Assembly (NCBI GenBank): GCA_003635255.1
Contig: PYJC01000007.1
Span: 1 to 37,200 of the forward strand
DNA: 37,200 nt
Source: Candidatus Poribacteria bacterium
GTDB lineage: Bacteria > Poribacteria > WGA-4E > WGA-3G
Direction: 5' to 3'
Program-made: the position numbers and the translations under genes
In this document: positions 15,175 to 22,450 of the stretch, in pieces
Numbering within the stretch: the first letter of the stretch is position 1
Layout: every line of letters starts with the position of its first letter
Notes under the pieces: generated by a model
Told to the model about the DNA's origin: nothing
Seen by the model: only the letters and a program-made list of their open reading frames with translations
Databases searched by the model: none

Positions 15175-17334
15175 TCAAGGTCGTAGACTTTTTTTCAATA
15201 CATCACTTGATTCAATGCGCACGGCACAGAATTTCAACTCGGGTTGCTTAGATACGGGATCAAAAGCGGGATTCGTCACGTAATTCGCATTGGTCTCGGC
15301 GTGGAAGAGGTCGCCCCAATGAAACGGCGTGAAGAGTAAACCACGCCGGATCGCTTCTGTGACGCGCGCCTTCGCATAACACCTTCCACGTCGTCCGACG
15401 AGATAGATCCATTCACCGTCTTGAATATCGTTATCTACAGCATCGTCCGGATGGATTTCCACAAAGGGTTCCGGGTCTTTACGTACCAGCTGCGATACCT
15501 TGCCCGTCCGGGTGCGGGTATGCCACTGGCTTTCAATCCGTCCCGTCGTCAAACCGAGCGGGAATTCTTCATTTACATTTTCATCGGGTGGCTGATAGAC
15601 CGACGTTTTGAACTGCGCCTTCCCTGAATCGGTGAAAAACTTCGTCCGAACGTATCGACGCGCCGTGCCGGGATGCCGGGGATGTGGACAGGGCCAACGC
15701 AGCGATGTCTTTGCGAGACGGTCATTCGTCATCCCCATCTGATCGCACGGTGTGCCTGCTGTCAACATCCGATATTCGTCCCATATCTCTTCAGCGGTAT
15801 AGAAATCGAAATTCCGCTTGAACCCCATCGCCCTTGCGACTTGCGTGAATATCCACCAATCCGGTTTCGCTTCACCCGGTGGTGTCAGGAACTGATCGCT
15901 TCGGACGACGAGCCGTTCACTGTTTGTCATTGTGCCTTGCTTTTCACCCCACTGTGCTGCCGGGAGCAGTACGTCTGCGTATTCCGTGGTTTCTGTCGGG
16001 TAATAGCAGTCCTGAACGATGACCAAATCCGCACGACGGAGTCCTTCTTGTGAAACCTTTGTATCGGGCATACTGACTGCGGGGTTCGTGCAAGCGATCC
16101 AGAGTGCGCGAACGTCTCCTTTAGCCGCCGCCTCAAACATCGGCACCGCCGTCAATCCGGGTTTCCTGTCAATGCTACCCGGCGGCACCCGCCACGCACC
16201 TTCCAGATAGGCACGGTGCATATCATTGGTAACGACGCGATAACCGGGGAGTTGGTGCGACAGATAGCCGACCTCTCTGCCACCCATCGCATTCGGTTGA
16301 CCCGTCAACGAAAACGGACCGGCACCCCTTCTACCGACTTCACCTAACTGCAAATGTAGGTTAATGAGGGCAACATTTTTGTCAACGCCGCTCGTACTCT
16401 GATTGGTGCCTTGGCAGTAAAAACTGAGCAACCGACTCGGTTTAGAGAGGTATTCAACAATCTCGTCAATACGTGCGGGGTGAATATCACAGGTGGCGAG
16501 TAGATTGTCTTCATCCAAGCCTTTCAAATGTTCTTCGTAAGCACTGAAGTTTTCTGTGCTTCTGCGGATGAAACGACCATTAACCCGCCCTATCGCCAGG
16601 AGTCGTTTGGCAATGAGTTGGAGGAAGGCAACATCACTCCCAGGCGCGAGTGGCACATGGATATCCGAGAAGTCTGCCGTCTTCGTCCGGCGCGGATCTA
16701 CGGCAATAATCCGGACACCGGGATCTAATGCCCGTCGTTTCCGAATCATCTGGAAGAGGACAGGGTGGTTCACTGCCATATTCGCACCGATAATCAGAAA
16801 GACATCGGCGTGCTGGATATCGTCATAACAGGTAGGCGGTCCGTCTGAACCGAACGCTTGCATGTAACCGACCACCGCAGAAGACATACAGAGCCGGCTA
16901 TTTGTGTCTACGTTATTCGTGCGGAGAAACCCTTTGAACAATTTGTTAAACACGTAGGAAGTCTCTGTATCCAATTGTCCAGAACCATAAAGCGCGATGG
17001 AATCCTTACCGTGCTCCAACTGGATTTCGTGAAGCCGATTTGCTGTGAAAGCGATCGCCTCGTCCCACGAAACCTCGCGCGGCGGCTCACCGCGTCGATC
17101 CCGGATCATAGGATACGCGAGTCTACCGTCGTGATTTTGAAATACTTGTTTGAGATGTGCGCCTTTTGGACAGAGCATACCGTAATTCGGAGCGACATCG
17201 TCGTCTGCTGAGATTCTCATAATTTTATTATCTTGGACGGTTGCGCGGATGACGCAACCGACCCCACAATAGGGACATACCGCTTTTCCTGTTGTTTTAT
17301 TTTTCCTTTCGGTTCGGTCAGGTAGATTGGACAT
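15175..17334 (-). CDS. narB: assimilatory nitrate reductase, ferredoxin-type catalytic subunit
   Basis: This reduces nitrate to nitrite at a Mo-bisMGD centre in the cytoplasm. From ATG 17334 it has 719 residues, the length of cyanobacterial NarB, and lacks the extra C-terminal iron-sulfur part of long NasA forms. Four cysteines for [4Fe-4S] are in CPYCGVGC (20-27) and GMLCPKG. The molybdenum-ligand Cys is in NSRLCMSSAVVGYMQAFGSD, typical of assimilatory nitrate reductase rather than formate dehydrogenase. The C-terminal molybdopterin dinucleotide domain includes GRIESQWHTRTRTGKV. The upstream frame is open but encodes repeat-derived sequence. It is the last gene of the nirA-narK-narB set; ferredoxin as donor is inferred from the pairing with NirA. 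Confidence 0.94.
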   Translation of the reverse strand: MSNLPDRTERKNKTTGKAVCPYCGVGCVIRATVQDNKIMRISADDDVAPNYGMLCPKGAHLKQVFQNHDGRLAYPMIRDRRGEPPREVSWDEAIAFTANRLHEIQLEHGKDSIALYGSGQLDTETSYVFNKLFKGFLRTNNVDTNSRLCMSSAVVGYMQAFGSDGPPTCYDDIQHADVFLIIGANMAVNHPVLFQMIRKRRALDPGVRIIAVDPRRTKTADFSDIHVPLAPGSDVAFLQLIAKRLLAIGRVNGRFIRRSTENFSAYEEHLKGLDEDNLLATCDIHPARIDEIVEYLSKPSRLLSFYCQGTNQSTSGVDKNVALINLHLQLGEVGRRGAGPFSLTGQPNAMGGREVGYLSHQLPGYRVVTNDMHRAYLEGAWRVPPGSIDRKPGLTAVPMFEAAAKGDVRALWIACTNPAVSMPDTKVSQEGLRRADLVIVQDCYYPTETTEYADVLLPAAQWGEKQGTMTNSERLVVRSDQFLTPPGEAKPDWWIFTQVARAMGFKRNFDFYTAEEIWDEYRMLTAGTPCDQMGMTNDRLAKTSLRWPCPHPRHPGTARRYVRTKFFTDSGKAQFKTSVYQPPDENVNEEFPLGLTTGRIESQWHTRTRTGKVSQLVRKDPEPFVEIHPDDAVDNDIQDGEWIYLVGRRGRCYAKARVTEAIRRGLLFTPFHWGDLFHAETNANYVTNPAFDPVSKQPELKFCAVRIESSDVLKKSLRP

Positions 17335-17361
17335 TTTTTTTATTTTTCCTTTCGGTTCGGT
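17295..17361 (-). repeat. duplicated ribosome-binding-site leader unit before narB
   Basis: On the minus strand the 24-base unit starting ACCGAACCGAAAGGAAAA occurs twice, at 17338-17361 and 17295-17318, identical, with a period of 43 bases. The upstream copy (17338-17361) supplies the AAAGGA before the chosen narB ATG (17334). The second copy lies within the first codons. A related unit is doubled before the Ldh2 gene at 36200-36250. Confidence 0.8.
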
Positions 17362-17400
17362 GAGGTGGGTTAGGTATTTAGCGCGCCTGCCCGTAGAACT

Positions 17401-17436
17401 GAAGAAATCCGCAGAAACACCCCAAGCAAAACACGC
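17401..17436. repeat. fragment of the dispersed AAATCCGCAGAAA repeat
   Basis: GAAGAAATCCGCAGAAACACC followed by CCAAGCAAAACACGC resembles pieces of the element at 24745-24840 (TAAGAAATCCGCAGAAA and ACCCCAAGCAATACGC). It lies between narK and narB. Confidence 0.55.
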
Positions 17437-17453
17437 CTCCACTTCGTTACGGG

Positions 17454-18806
17454 CTACGCGCTTTGTATTACATCCGCTTTCAGCCGTTGTCTCTCTGCGA
17501 GTGCTGCATCAAACGCCTTCTTCTCTGCGGCTTGAACTGCAGGGGAGAACCTCACCAATACCGTAGTAACCGATGCGACTGCAACCATTACACCGAGATA
17601 TAGCAAGCCTTGCTGCATCGTGATACTCTCAGAACGGAACAGGAAACCCGCTGCAACGGCACCCGCATTTCCACCTGCACCGACGATACCAGCGACAGCC
17701 CCTAACGCTTTCCTATTGATAAATGGAACGATTCCAAACGTTGCGCCTTCAGACATCTGCACGAAGAGGCTGAAGACAATCATTACGCCAACAGCAAGGA
17801 TAAGGACCGCCATTTGTGAGAATAGCATCAACATGACCCCTTCACCTAACAGAACAACGAAGAGGAACATGACCCGCCCGCGGAGTCCCATCTTTTTCGC
17901 AAAGAAATCGGAGAAAAACCCGCCGAGACTCCGCGCAAATATATTCATTAAACCGAACAATCCAGCGATAAGCCCGGCTGTCCTAACGTCCAACTGGAAC
18001 TGATCGTGATAGTAGAGCGCGGCGACGTTATTAATAGTTAATTCCACCCCGAAACAGGCGGCATAAATAACGAAAAGTGCCCAGACGCGGTAGTCTTTAA
18101 TCGCCAGCATCAAAGATTCCATGCCTTTGCCTTCCGAAGGTTCAAGTTCTCCGCGTTCCCGAAGTTCTTTATAGTTTCCATCCGGTGCGTCTTGGGTCAA
18201 AAAGTAGTAAGCAAATCCAGTGATAAACAGTGCAACGCCGGGGACGATCATTGCAAGTCGCCATCCGAGGAATTCATTCACACCGAAGCTGAGGACAGCC
18301 GTAAAAACGAGCGGCATCACTATCTGCGTAACACCGCCGCCGAGGTTCCCCCACCCCGCTGTTGTCGCATTCGCTGTGCCGACACAGTTTGGCGCGAACA
18401 TCACCGATGTGTGATATTGTGTGATGACGAACGATGCCCCGATTGCCCCGATTGCCAGTCGGAACAGTAGGAACGTCTCATAATTCTGGGAGAGTCCGAT
18501 ACCCATGACCGGCAGTGAACCGAAGATTAACAACCATGTGTATGCTTTCCGGGAACCGATCTTATCGCAAAGCGGTCCGATTAAGACACGTACCAACACC
18601 GTAATCGCGACAGAGGCGATAATTGTATTACCGATTTCTGCTTTTGTTAACATCAGATCTTCGCGCACAATCGCCATAAGTGGTGCAACTCCAAACCAAC
18701 CGAAAAAGGCGAGGAAGAACGCGAACCATGTGGTATGGAAAGTGCGCATCTGGACGGTTTTTAAGCTAAAGAGGTTTATTCGTGTTGCTTTATTTTTCAG
18801 GTCCAT
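17454..18806 (-). CDS. narK: nitrate/nitrite transporter of the MFS NarK/NrtP family
   Basis: This imports nitrate (and possibly nitrite) across the inner membrane. The 450-residue protein starts at ATG 18806 with GGAG 8 bases upstream; an upstream extension is repeat-derived. Twelve hydrophobic segments are apparent. The family signature is present: Arg in LLFRLAIGAIGASFVITQYH (TM5) and the glycine-rich GTANATTAGWGNLGGGVTQ, with a second glycine-rich stretch GAVAGIVGAGGNAGAVAAGF in the C-half. It lies between nirA and narB on the same strand, 110 bases after nirA, and that gap holds a long inverted repeat. The gene order nirA-narK-narB is a standard assimilation operon. Confidence 0.94.
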   Translation of the reverse strand: MDLKNKATRINLFSLKTVQMRTFHTTWFAFFLAFFGWFGVAPLMAIVREDLMLTKAEIGNTIIASVAITVLVRVLIGPLCDKIGSRKAYTWLLIFGSLPVMGIGLSQNYETFLLFRLAIGAIGASFVITQYHTSVMFAPNCVGTANATTAGWGNLGGGVTQIVMPLVFTAVLSFGVNEFLGWRLAMIVPGVALFITGFAYYFLTQDAPDGNYKELRERGELEPSEGKGMESLMLAIKDYRVWALFVIYAACFGVELTINNVAALYYHDQFQLDVRTAGLIAGLFGLMNIFARSLGGFFSDFFAKKMGLRGRVMFLFVVLLGEGVMLMLFSQMAVLILAVGVMIVFSLFVQMSEGATFGIVPFINRKALGAVAGIVGAGGNAGAVAAGFLFRSESITMQQGLLYLGVMVAVASVTTVLVRFSPAVQAAEKKAFDAALAERQRLKADVIQSA

Positions 18807-18852
18807 GAAGGTCTCCAAATTTTTTAAATTGTTTAGGATTTCGGCGGGATGG

Positions 18853-18907
18853 ATGGAAGACTGGAAGATTGGAAGGAGATGCTTTTTCCAACCTTCCACG
18901 CTTCCAT
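18853..18907 (-). repeat. purine/pyrimidine inverted repeat, copy 2, between nirA and narK
   Basis: The arms 18853-18874 and 18886-18907 are complementary at 19 of 22 positions around an 11-base loop. The motif (ATGGAAGC, then GGAAGGTTGGAA on the minus strand) matches the copy at 6727-6808. Within an operon transcript it would form a long stem and could set the relative amounts of nirA and narK mRNA. No T run follows, so it is not an obvious terminator. Confidence 0.75.
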
Positions 18908-18916
18908 TTTTCCACC

Positions 18917-20494
18917 CTACCTCCGCGAGAGGTAAGGGATGAGTCCTTCAAGGACTTGCGGTAAATCATCGCAAGGTACATTCTCCAATAACTTTGGTGC
19001 AACCTTTGGGGTCGCACTGGCATCTCCCTTGAGAAACACATCCACTGCCTCGGTAACGATACCATCAATCTTAACCTTCTTACCGAGCAGTCCGATGTCT
19101 GCGGCAGCGTGGTTACCACATCCGTTTGGACAGCCAGACCAGTGTATCGTCAACGGTTTTGTATTGCCGAGTTTCGCTTCCAAATGCCGGATTGCCTCCA
19201 TCGCGCGTTCTTTCGTTTCAATGAGCGAGAAATGGCAATAGTCGATACCTGTACAACTCACCATACCGCGCATAATTTCGGAAGGATCATAGCGCAATTC
19301 CTGTAGGAGTGGTTCGGCGGTTAAGTCGCCGATCTTTGTGTCCGGCACGTTGGTGATGATGAGATTCTGTCCCTGCGTGAGGCGGATGTCGCCGTTCCCA
19401 TATTCATCTGCGAGTCGGGCGACCTCAAAAAGCTGCGTCGTTGTGATACGTCCGACGGGTACAACAAGTCCGACGTAATTGAGATGTGGTTCTTTCTGTG
19501 AGAAAATACCGGTGTGATCAGTCTTTTCCTTCCCGCGCATATCTTTACCAGCGGTCAGGAGCGGTTGTTTTCTATGCCGACGCTTTTCCAATTCTTCGCG
19601 GAATTTTTCGACACCCCAATCGGCAATCAGAAAAGCAAGTCGAGATTTATTGCGGGCTGTCCGAGGTCCGTGATCTCGAAAAATCAGCGTAATATCCGCA
19701 CACAAAACTGAGGCTTCCTCGGGGACGACAAACACATCAAGTGGTTGGGCAAGGGTATAGCCACCGGATCCCATTTTTCCACCGACAGCCACATTAAAAC
19801 CGTGCTTCTCTTGACCATCAACCTCTTTTACCGCAGGCGTAAGCGCAATGTCCTGTGAGGCGGTATGGGTACAGTTATCGAGGCACCCCGTGATGCCGAC
19901 ATTAAACTTGCGCGGAATATCGGTAAATTCCTTATTACCGACAATGAGGTTCGTGAATTCCCTGCCGACGTGCGAAGCATCAAAGAGTTCATTAGGCGTC
20001 AACCCAGCAACAGGACATCCAATCACACCGCGAATGTTATCGAAACCGGTTTGAAGTGAACCTAAGCCGACCTCTTCAAGACGATTCCAGATGTGCTGGA
20101 CATTCTCAATTGTGAAACCACGGAGCTGTATCTGCTGACGCGTCGTGAGGTCCACAAATCCGGGTCCGTGTGCTTCGCTGATTTCAGCGATGGCACGGAA
20201 CTGCTCAGCGTTACTAAAACCACTGGACATCCGGAGCCGCATCATAAATGCACCCGGGGTCTGTTTCCGGTAAAAGACACCTACCCATTTAAGTCGATCG
20301 CGTTCGTTCGGTGGAATTGATTCCCAGCCGTCCCGAATATAGTTCGGAATATCGTTGATCACCTCAAGCCCGTTTTTCTGTCGCTTGAGGGCTTCCGCAG
20401 CGTTTATTTTCGATTTTCTTTTTTTGGCAGCCGCCGTTGGTGCTGAGCGCATCTTTCGGTTTGCCGGAACAGTTTTCTTTTTTAATTCGTTCAC
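18917..20494 (-). CDS. nirA: ferredoxin-nitrite reductase
   Basis: This reduces nitrite to ammonium with six electrons from ferredoxin, in the cytoplasm. The 525-residue protein starts at GTG 20494, chosen because a perfect AGGAGG (20502-20507) lies 7 bases upstream; an ATG at 20533 would precede that site. The siroheme/[4Fe-4S] ligands are visible as SCTGIDYC (Cys414, Cys420) and GCPNGC (Cys455, Cys459). Two ferredoxin-like half domains are visible (RMSSGFSNAEQFRAIAEIS, then LTTRQQIQLRG; VPVGRITTTQLFEVARLADE, then RLTQGQNLIITNV). The N-terminal 30 residues are lysine-rich and not conserved. The gene follows a leader with ANTAR-type hairpins and a terminator, so expression is probably controlled by antitermination. 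Confidence 0.95.
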   Translation of the reverse strand: MNELKKKTVPANRKMRSAPTAAAKKRKSKINAAEALKRQKNGLEVINDIPNYIRDGWESIPPNERDRLKWVGVFYRKQTPGAFMMRLRMSSGFSNAEQFRAIAEISEAHGPGFVDLTTRQQIQLRGFTIENVQHIWNRLEEVGLGSLQTGFDNIRGVIGCPVAGLTPNELFDASHVGREFTNLIVGNKEFTDIPRKFNVGITGCLDNCTHTASQDIALTPAVKEVDGQEKHGFNVAVGGKMGSGGYTLAQPLDVFVVPEEASVLCADITLIFRDHGPRTARNKSRLAFLIADWGVEKFREELEKRRHRKQPLLTAGKDMRGKEKTDHTGIFSQKEPHLNYVGLVVPVGRITTTQLFEVARLADEYGNGDIRLTQGQNLIITNVPDTKIGDLTAEPLLQELRYDPSEIMRGMVSCTGIDYCHFSLIETKERAMEAIRHLEAKLGNTKPLTIHWSGCPNGCGNHAAADIGLLGKKVKIDGIVTEAVDVFLKGDASATPKVAPKLLENVPCDDLPQVLEGLIPYLSRR

Positions 20495-20638
20495 CTTTGA
20501 ACCTCCTTGGCATGGTTGCTGATCGTTAGTCATCAGTTTTCGGTTAATATCCTGCGGCAGTCGCTTTTTGGGTTTCCACTACCCATGGTCTCTGACTGAT
20601 AACTGACAACTCTCACAGCGAGGCAACCGATAACTCAT

Positions 20639-20664
20639 AAAAAAAGGCATCCATCGGTGAGCCT
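20639..20664 (-). terminator. leader terminator upstream of nirA
   Basis: On the minus strand AGGCTC pairs with GA and GCCT with one bulged base around a 7-base loop (20645-20664), followed directly by seven T (20639-20645). It lies 145 bases before the nirA start and 55 bases after the ANTAR-type hairpins, the position expected of an attenuator. The stem is short, so efficiency is uncertain. Confidence 0.6.
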
Positions 20665-20719
20665 ACAATTATGTAGCAAGTTTCGATACTTACAAATAGC
20701 ACCGAAAACTCAACCTAAT

Positions 20720-20759
20720 GGACACCTATGTCCTATCCCAGACCACCTTTGGTTGGGAT
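20720..20759 (-). promoter_or_regulatory. ANTAR-target RNA: two hexaloop hairpins in the nirA leader
   Basis: On the minus strand hairpin 1 (20759-20735) is ATCCCAACC, loop AAAGGT, GGT, one bulged C, TGGGAT. Hairpin 2 (20733-20720) is GGAC, loop ATAGGT, GTCC. A single base separates them. Both hexaloops have A at position 1 and G at position 4, the known recognition rule for ANTAR antiterminators. The element lies between a NasT-like ANTAR gene and nirA, with an intrinsic terminator downstream. Closing A-T pairs could shrink the loops to four bases, which is also seen on paper for other members. Confidence 0.8.
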
Positions 20760-20887
20760 TATTGTTACTATTTATTTTTCCTGCCTATTGGTGAAATATA
20801 TCGGTCCGTTTTAGGCAGACTAAGCAATTTCAGGGGTGCCTTGCTCGTCCTTGAACGCGCACCTCTGAAGTGGGAAACGGTACCTGT

Positions 20888-21490
20888 CTATAATTTATTC
20901 GTCAACACTTCCGCTGCTGACAGTACATCTTGCGAGATTTCCGCAAGTCGTTTTCTGCGATTCATCGCCATTTTCCGCAAAATTTGATACGCCTGCGCTT
21001 CATTACAGCCACGTTGCTGTGCAACAAGTTCCTTCGCGCGTTCAATAATTTTGCGTTCAGCAAGGTTCGTTTTTGTCTTTTCGAGTTCCTGCTGCAATGC
21101 TCGGCGTTCATAAAATCGGGCGACAGCTGCTTCAATGATTGTTTTAACTCTGGCGCCGGTAAGTTTCCCGACAGCATACGCCGATACACCCGCACGCGTC
21201 GCCGCCTGAATCGTCTCTGGTCGTTCATCACGCGAAAACATGACTGTCGGACACGGATAGTCCGCGTGAAGTGCTGCGACCCAATCGAGTATTGCATGTC
21301 CCGGAAAATCGACACCGATCAGTATGATGTCTGGCTTCACACGTGAGACTTGATCCGCTAAACCTTCCTGTAAACGTAGCGGCACAGCGACATTGTATCG
21401 ATTCGCTTCCAGGATCCGGACTAACGAGGTTGCGCGCGCTGGATTGTTATCGATGATTAAAACGCTTGGCGTTGAGGTGACTGCTCCCAT
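20888..21490 (-). CDS. nasT: ANTAR-domain response regulator, NasT-like antiterminator
   Basis: This 200-residue protein starts at ATG 21490 with AAAGG 7 bases upstream. Residues 8-120 form a receiver-like domain (SVLIIDNNPARATSLVRILE, PDIILIGVDFPG, PTVMFSRDERPETIQAATRA). Residues about 140-195 form the three-helix ANTAR RNA-binding domain (LAERKIIERAKELVAQQRGC, NEAQAYQILRKMAMNRRKRL, AEISQDVLSAAEVL). The usual phospho-acceptor Asp position appears to be Gly (ILIG), so it is probably a pseudo-receiver. NasT proteins bind tandem hexaloop RNA and prevent termination in nitrate leaders; in known systems NasS holds NasT until nitrate binds. No nasS gene is visible here. The target leader lies directly downstream. 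Confidence 0.88.
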   Translation of the reverse strand: MGAVTSTPSVLIIDNNPARATSLVRILEANRYNVAVPLRLQEGLADQVSRVKPDIILIGVDFPGHAILDWVAALHADYPCPTVMFSRDERPETIQAATRAGVSAYAVGKLTGARVKTIIEAAVARFYERRALQQELEKTKTNLAERKIIERAKELVAQQRGCNEAQAYQILRKMAMNRRKRLAEISQDVLSAAEVLTNKL

Positions 21491-21723
21491 CTTCCACCCT
21501 TTCCAAGTTAATTTCGCGTGAATATGCTGAGACAACGAGGAATGTTAACCTTACACAACAGCATAAGCAAGAACCTTGCCAAAAGTCTGAATTACTGGTT
21601 TACCTAAGGCGCGTAAGGCTTCCGCAAAATGAAAACCCCGCGAGATACCCACAGGATGTAAATTTTTGCCTATTTTTTTAGCAAAATGTACGCGTCTTTT
21701 CCTATTTTTTGGGCAATACGGTT

Positions 21724-22383
21724 TTATTTTTTGGAAATGTGACGTATCGTGTAGATAGAAACTCGGTTCATCCTTCCGTCCAACTTAATGGGGTAAGTAG
21801 ACTTCTGATAGGTAAAACCGTTGTCGTTGAGCAGTTTGAAAAACCCTGTGGCGTTCTTTCGATTCGGTTCGGAGAAGAGGGCGGTCCCGTTGGCGGTAAG
21901 ATAGTCCTGCAGTAGTTTCACAATCGGTTTCCAGTGGTGTTCTTCATAGATAACATCGGCACCAAGGATATAGCGAAATTTGCTGTTAAAGCAGGGCGCA
22001 TTCCAATCCATCTGGACGAAATCGGCGCTCTCTATAACACTGTTCTGATCCGCGTTGTGGTGTGCGAAGTGGAGTGCATCCTGTTCTACATCCGTGAAAA
22101 TCACCTTTGCACCCGTCTGGCATGCAACAATTCCCGTCAGCCCAAACCCGCATCCGATTTCTAAGATGTGTGCATCCTTTAGGTCTGTTCCGATATCCTC
22201 TACGTAGCGCGCGAGAGCGATAGCAGCTTCCCAGAGGTAGGTCCAGTAAGGAAGATAGAGTCTGCCTTCGCTGTCCTCACGGCTGAGTTGTTCGAGAAAC
22301 CAGTCTGGCTCTTTCACGATTGTGAGTTGAACCCGACCCGTTTTTAACTTGATGATGGTACTCGTTAGCGGATAGTCTCGCAA
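21724..22383 (-). CDS. SAM-dependent methyltransferase (Methyltransf_16-like)
   Basis: The open frame runs from 22530, but its first part overlaps the preceding gene in another frame and is not conserved. I chose TTG 22383 (LRDYPLTSTIIKL), giving 219 residues, with AAAGGA about 13 bases upstream; the start is uncertain. The SAM-binding motif is HILEIGCGFGLTGIVACQTG, followed by the acidic VIFTDVEQDAL and the post-I strand FVQMDWN. The segment YLPYWTYLWEAAIALARYVE before motif I and the GADVIYEEHHW segment match the family of protein lysine methyltransferases related to METTL21/FAM86. It would methylate a protein; the target is unknown. It ends a three-gene minus-strand run. Confidence 0.8.
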   Translation of the reverse strand: MRDYPLTSTIIKLKTGRVQLTIVKEPDWFLEQLSREDSEGRLYLPYWTYLWEAAIALARYVEDIGTDLKDAHILEIGCGFGLTGIVACQTGAKVIFTDVEQDALHFAHHNADQNSVIESADFVQMDWNAPCFNSKFRYILGADVIYEEHHWKPIVKLLQDYLTANGTALFSEPNRKNATGFFKLLNDNGFTYQKSTYPIKLDGRMNRVSIYTIRHISKK

Positions 22384-22450
22384 TTCGGTTTTTATTTCCT
22401 TTATGCTACCGCAAAAATGGGGCAAGGCAGAGGACTTTGTCGGGGTGGAC

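Noticed and set aside
20783..20818. CTGCCTA ... TAGGCAG hairpin as terminator of the ANTAR gene
   Set aside because: The 7-bp stem has a loop of over 20 bases and no U run follows on the minus strand.
20825..20855. Possible sigma-54 promoter (GGCAC ... TTGCT on the minus strand) before the nirA leader
   Set aside because: The GG and GC elements are 13 bases apart instead of the required 10.
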